Source: an uncultured Corynebacterium sp.
GTDB taxonomy: Bacteria; Actinomycetota; Actinomycetes; Mycobacteriales; Mycobacteriaceae
DNA length: 5,707 nt
Assembly (NCBI GenBank): GCA_915275065.1
Contig: CAJZGD010000167.1
Location: forward strand, 1-5,707
Direction of reading: 5' to 3'
Shown: in pieces, positions 3,956 through 5,707 of the stretch
How positions within the stretch are numbered: position 1 is the first letter of the stretch
Layout of the letters: every line of letters begins with the position of its first letter
Program-made: the position numbers and the translations under genes
The notes under the pieces: model-generated
Database searches by the model: none
Seen by the model: only the letters and a program-made list of their open reading frames with translations
Told to the model about the DNA's origin: nothing

Positions 3956-5458
3956 ATGAGCAGCGACTTTCCCAGCGAACCAGATTTTAGCGACGAACCA
4001 ACAGAACCCCCGGCATCCTTGGTACCCATGCCATCTATGTCCGAGGGCTCACGCCGTAGCCGAGACGGCCAAGGCAGCTGGAATGGCCGAGGCGGGCGCA
4101 ATAATGGTCGAGGCGGCGACCAAAACTATGACGATTTTCGCCAACCGCCCCACGATATTGATGCGGAGCAAGGCGTCCTTGGGGCCATGCTGCTGAGCCC
4201 CACCCTTGTGGTCGACATCATAGAAACCCTCGTGCCCGATGATTTTTATCGGCCCGCCCACCAGCTCATTTACAACGCCATCATTGATCTGTTCAGTAAT
4301 AACAAAGAGATCGACCCACTGATCGTTGCCGGCCGGCTGGACCGCGACAATAATCTCGAACGTATTGGCGGATCCACCTATTTGCACACGCTGGTGTCGG
4401 CCGTGCCCACCGCAGCTAACGCCCGCTACTATGCGGAAATCGTGGCGGAAAAAGCGGTGCTCCGGCGGCTAGTGGCTGCGGGCACCAGGGTGGTGCAGCT
4501 CGGCTACGAAGGTACTGAAGGCGCCGAGCTGGAGACCGTGATCGACATGGCGCAACAACAGGTGTTCGATATCGCCCAGCGGCACCATGTGGAAGACTAT
4601 TCCGTGCTCGCCGACCTGATCCAACCCACCATGGACGAACTCGACCTGATTTCCGTGCAGGGCGGGCTGGCCCGAGGCATCCCCACTGGGTTTGAAGACC
4701 TCGATAATCTCACCAACGGGCTCCATGGGGGCCAAATGATCATCGTCGCGGCTCGGCCGGGTGTGGGCAAATCCACCCTGGCGCTGGACTTTGTGCGCTC
4801 CTGTGCGATTAAGAACGGCAAGGCCGCGGTGATTTTCTCCCTGGAAATGGCGAAAAGTGAAATCGTCATGCGCATATTATCCGCCGAGGCCGACGTGAAA
4901 CTGTCGGACATGCGCTCAGGGCGGATGACCGATCAGGATTGGGCGAAGCTTGTGAATCGGCTCGACACGATCGAGCATTCCCCTATTTATATTGATGATT
5001 CCGCTAGCCTCACCATGATGGAAATCCGGTCGAAGTCACGCAAACTCAAGCAGGTAGCAGACCTGCAAATGATTGTGGTTGATTATCTTCAGCTGATGAG
5101 CAGTGGCAAACGAACCGAGTCACGGCAGCAGGAGGTGGCGGAATTTTCCCGCCAGCTGAAACTCTTGGCGAAGGAACTTGATGTACCATTGGTAGCGATT
5201 TCCCAATTGAACCGTGGGCCGGAGTCCCGCACGGACAAACGCCCCCAAATTGCGGATCTTCGTGAGTCGGGTTCCCTGGAACAGGATGCGGACATAGTGA
5301 TGTTGCTGTATCGTCCAGATAGTCAGGACAAAGACGACACGCGGGCGGGCGAAGCAGATATCATTGTGGCGAAGCACCGTGGTGGCCCTATTGATACTGT
5401 GCAGGTGGCACATCAGCTGCATTTCTCGCGGTTTAAAGATATGGCCCGGCAATTATAA
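3956..5458 (+). CDS. dnaB: Replicative DNA helicase DnaB
   Basis: DnaB is the hexameric 5'-3' helicase that unwinds DNA at the fork and binds primase. The product has 500 residues. Residues 1-62 form a tail, acidic and Pro-rich at first, then Gly/Arg/Asn-rich with two GRGG units (44-54). The N-terminal domain starts at PPHDIDAEQGVLGAML (64-79), about 35 residues later than in E. coli DnaB, and runs to about 165. The RecA-like domain (about 235-500) has Walker A ARPGVGKST (266-274), the catalytic Glu297 in SLEM, Walker B MIVVDYLQLM (372-381), the SQLNR motif (416-420), the DNA-binding region DLRESGSLEQDAD (434-446) and AKHRGGP (472-478) with the likely arginine finger Arg475. All key residues are present. 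No intein interrupts Walker A, in contrast to many mycobacterial dnaB genes. The ribosome-binding site is AGGGGGTGA (3940-3948), with the ATG at 3956. Confidence 0.97.
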   Translation: MSSDFPSEPDFSDEPTEPPASLVPMPSMSEGSRRSRDGQGSWNGRGGRNNGRGGDQNYDDFRQPPHDIDAEQGVLGAMLLSPTLVVDIIETLVPDDFYRPAHQLIYNAIIDLFSNNKEIDPLIVAGRLDRDNNLERIGGSTYLHTLVSAVPTAANARYYAEIVAEKAVLRRLVAAGTRVVQLGYEGTEGAELETVIDMAQQQVFDIAQRHHVEDYSVLADLIQPTMDELDLISVQGGLARGIPTGFEDLDNLTNGLHGGQMIIVAARPGVGKSTLALDFVRSCAIKNGKAAVIFSLEMAKSEIVMRILSAEADVKLSDMRSGRMTDQDWAKLVNRLDTIEHSPIYIDDSASLTMMEIRSKSRKLKQVADLQMIVVDYLQLMSSGKRTESRQQEVAEFSRQLKLLAKELDVPLVAISQLNRGPESRTDKRPQIADLRESGSLEQDADIVMLLYRPDSQDKDDTRAGEADIIVAKHRGGPIDTVQVAHQLHFSRFKDMARQL

Positions 5459-5460
5459 TT

Positions 5461-5484
5461 CACCCCTATTTGGGGTGGCATTTT
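5461..5484 (+). terminator. Possible dnaB terminator
   Basis: CACCCC (5461-5466) and GGGGTG (5472-5477) form a 6-bp GC-rich stem with a 5-base loop, starting 2 bases past the dnaB stop. GCATTTT follows. The stem is short and the T-run only four bases, so termination may be partial. Confidence 0.5.
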
Positions 5485-5490
5485 GCGGAA

Positions 5491-5529
5491 ATATTTAAAA
5501 AGAATATTAAATCAGGATATTATTTGTTT
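5491..5529. repeat. ATATT blocks at 13-bp spacing
   Basis: ATATT occurs at 5491, 5504 and 5517, spaced exactly 13 bp, within an AT-rich stretch of three consecutive 13-mers. ATTTAA (5493-5498) and TTAAAT (5507-5512) also form an inverted pair. It lies just upstream of the extended -10 of the next gene and may be an UP-like or regulator-binding element. In AT-rich DNA, chance is a real alternative. Confidence 0.4.
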
Positions 5530-5537
5530 GAATAATC

Positions 5538-5546
5538 TGTTATCAT
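5538..5546 (+). promoter_or_regulatory. Extended -10 promoter of last gene
   Basis: TGT-TATCAT is a TGN-extended -10 with no clear -35. The start of transcription would be near 5553, giving a leader of only about 9 bases before the ATG at 5562. GCGGGG (5551-5556) is a weak ribosome-binding site candidate, 5 bases from the ATG. Confidence 0.5.
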
Positions 5547-5561
5547 CCGAGCGGGGTTCAC

Positions 5562-5707
5562 ATGGTATTCCAATTATTTACATCTATTCTCGCCTCGATC
5601 GTGGCGTTTTTCGGCGCGATCGTGCCGCTTAATGATGACGTAAAACACTGGTTTGCCGATATTACTGTCGGCAAAACCCTCGACACTGTGCTGCCCGCCC
5701 ACGCCCC
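5562..5707 (+). CDS. Partial gene, membrane or secreted protein N-terminus
   Basis: An open frame starts at ATG 5562 and runs off the window after 48 codons. I do not recognise the family. The N-terminus MVFQLFTSILASIVAFFGAI is hydrophobic over about residues 2-22. It has no basic residue before that core and no clear signal peptidase site, so it could be an uncleaved signal anchor or an unusual signal peptide. A mixed polar region with NDDVKHWFADITVGK follows. Upstream in frame there is a stop at 5529 and no alternative start codon. The promoter-like element at 5538-5546 and the hairpin after dnaB suggest a separate transcription unit. No function is proposed. Confidence 0.6.
   Translation, partial: MVFQLFTSILASIVAFFGAIVPLNDDVKHWFADITVGKTLDTVLPAHA

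Noticed and set aside
4750..5320. Intein in dnaB
   Set aside because: Walker A, Walker B and the downstream motifs are continuous, and the length of 500 residues leaves no room for an intein.
1..5707. CRISPR array, tRNA, rRNA or insertion sequence
   Set aside because: I found no regularly spaced direct repeats with spacers, no cloverleaf-like segment, and no transposase or terminal inverted repeats.

Overview
The window looks like a stretch of a Corynebacterium chromosome, or that of a close mycolic-acid actinobacterium. Five lines of evidence point that way. The genes run rpsF-ssb-rplI with no rpsR between ssb and rplI. The bL9, SSB and DnaB sequences are of actinobacterial type. Base composition is moderately GC-rich. 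The rpsF Shine-Dalgarno is strong, whereas the glycosidase gene looks nearly leaderless. DnaB has no intein, although many mycobacteria carry one. The species cannot be fixed from the sequence alone. All credible genes are on the + strand.

Positions 1-1677 hold a short ribosomal/replication operon. A leader hairpin comes first, followed by rpsF (bS6, real start GTG at 79), ssb (single-strand DNA-binding protein with a very glutamine-rich linker) and rplI (bL9). rplI probably also has its own promoter. The operon ends at a strong 13-bp intrinsic terminator.

Positions 1678-2159 are non-coding and are the most striking part of the window. At least seven DnaA boxes (TTATCCACA type), five of them perfect, plus one weak box lie within about 205 bp (1761-1965). 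Four sit head-to-tail or inverted in the last 46 bp. There is no dnaA or dnaN here, so this is probably not the usual actinobacterial oriC. It may be a second DnaA-binding locus that titrates DnaA, stores or reloads it, or controls transcription. A pair of GCAGAAAATCCCC repeats, a GTCATGAC palindrome and an extended -10 promoter follow.

Positions 2160-3881 encode a cytoplasmic GH15 glycosidase of the trehalase/glucoamylase-like class, apparently translated from a nearly leaderless mRNA. Positions 3956-5458 encode DnaB, the replicative helicase, with an acidic and RGG-like N-terminal tail.

Positions 5459-5707 hold a small hairpin terminator candidate, an AT-rich region with three ATATT blocks spaced exactly 13 bp, an extended -10 element, and the first 48 codons of an unidentified membrane or secreted protein that runs off the window.

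SSB and DnaB meet at the replication fork, and DnaA acts upstream of DnaB loading. The box cluster just upstream of the GH15-dnaB pair therefore raises the possibility that DnaA influences dnaB expression. That link is inference, not something the sequence proves.
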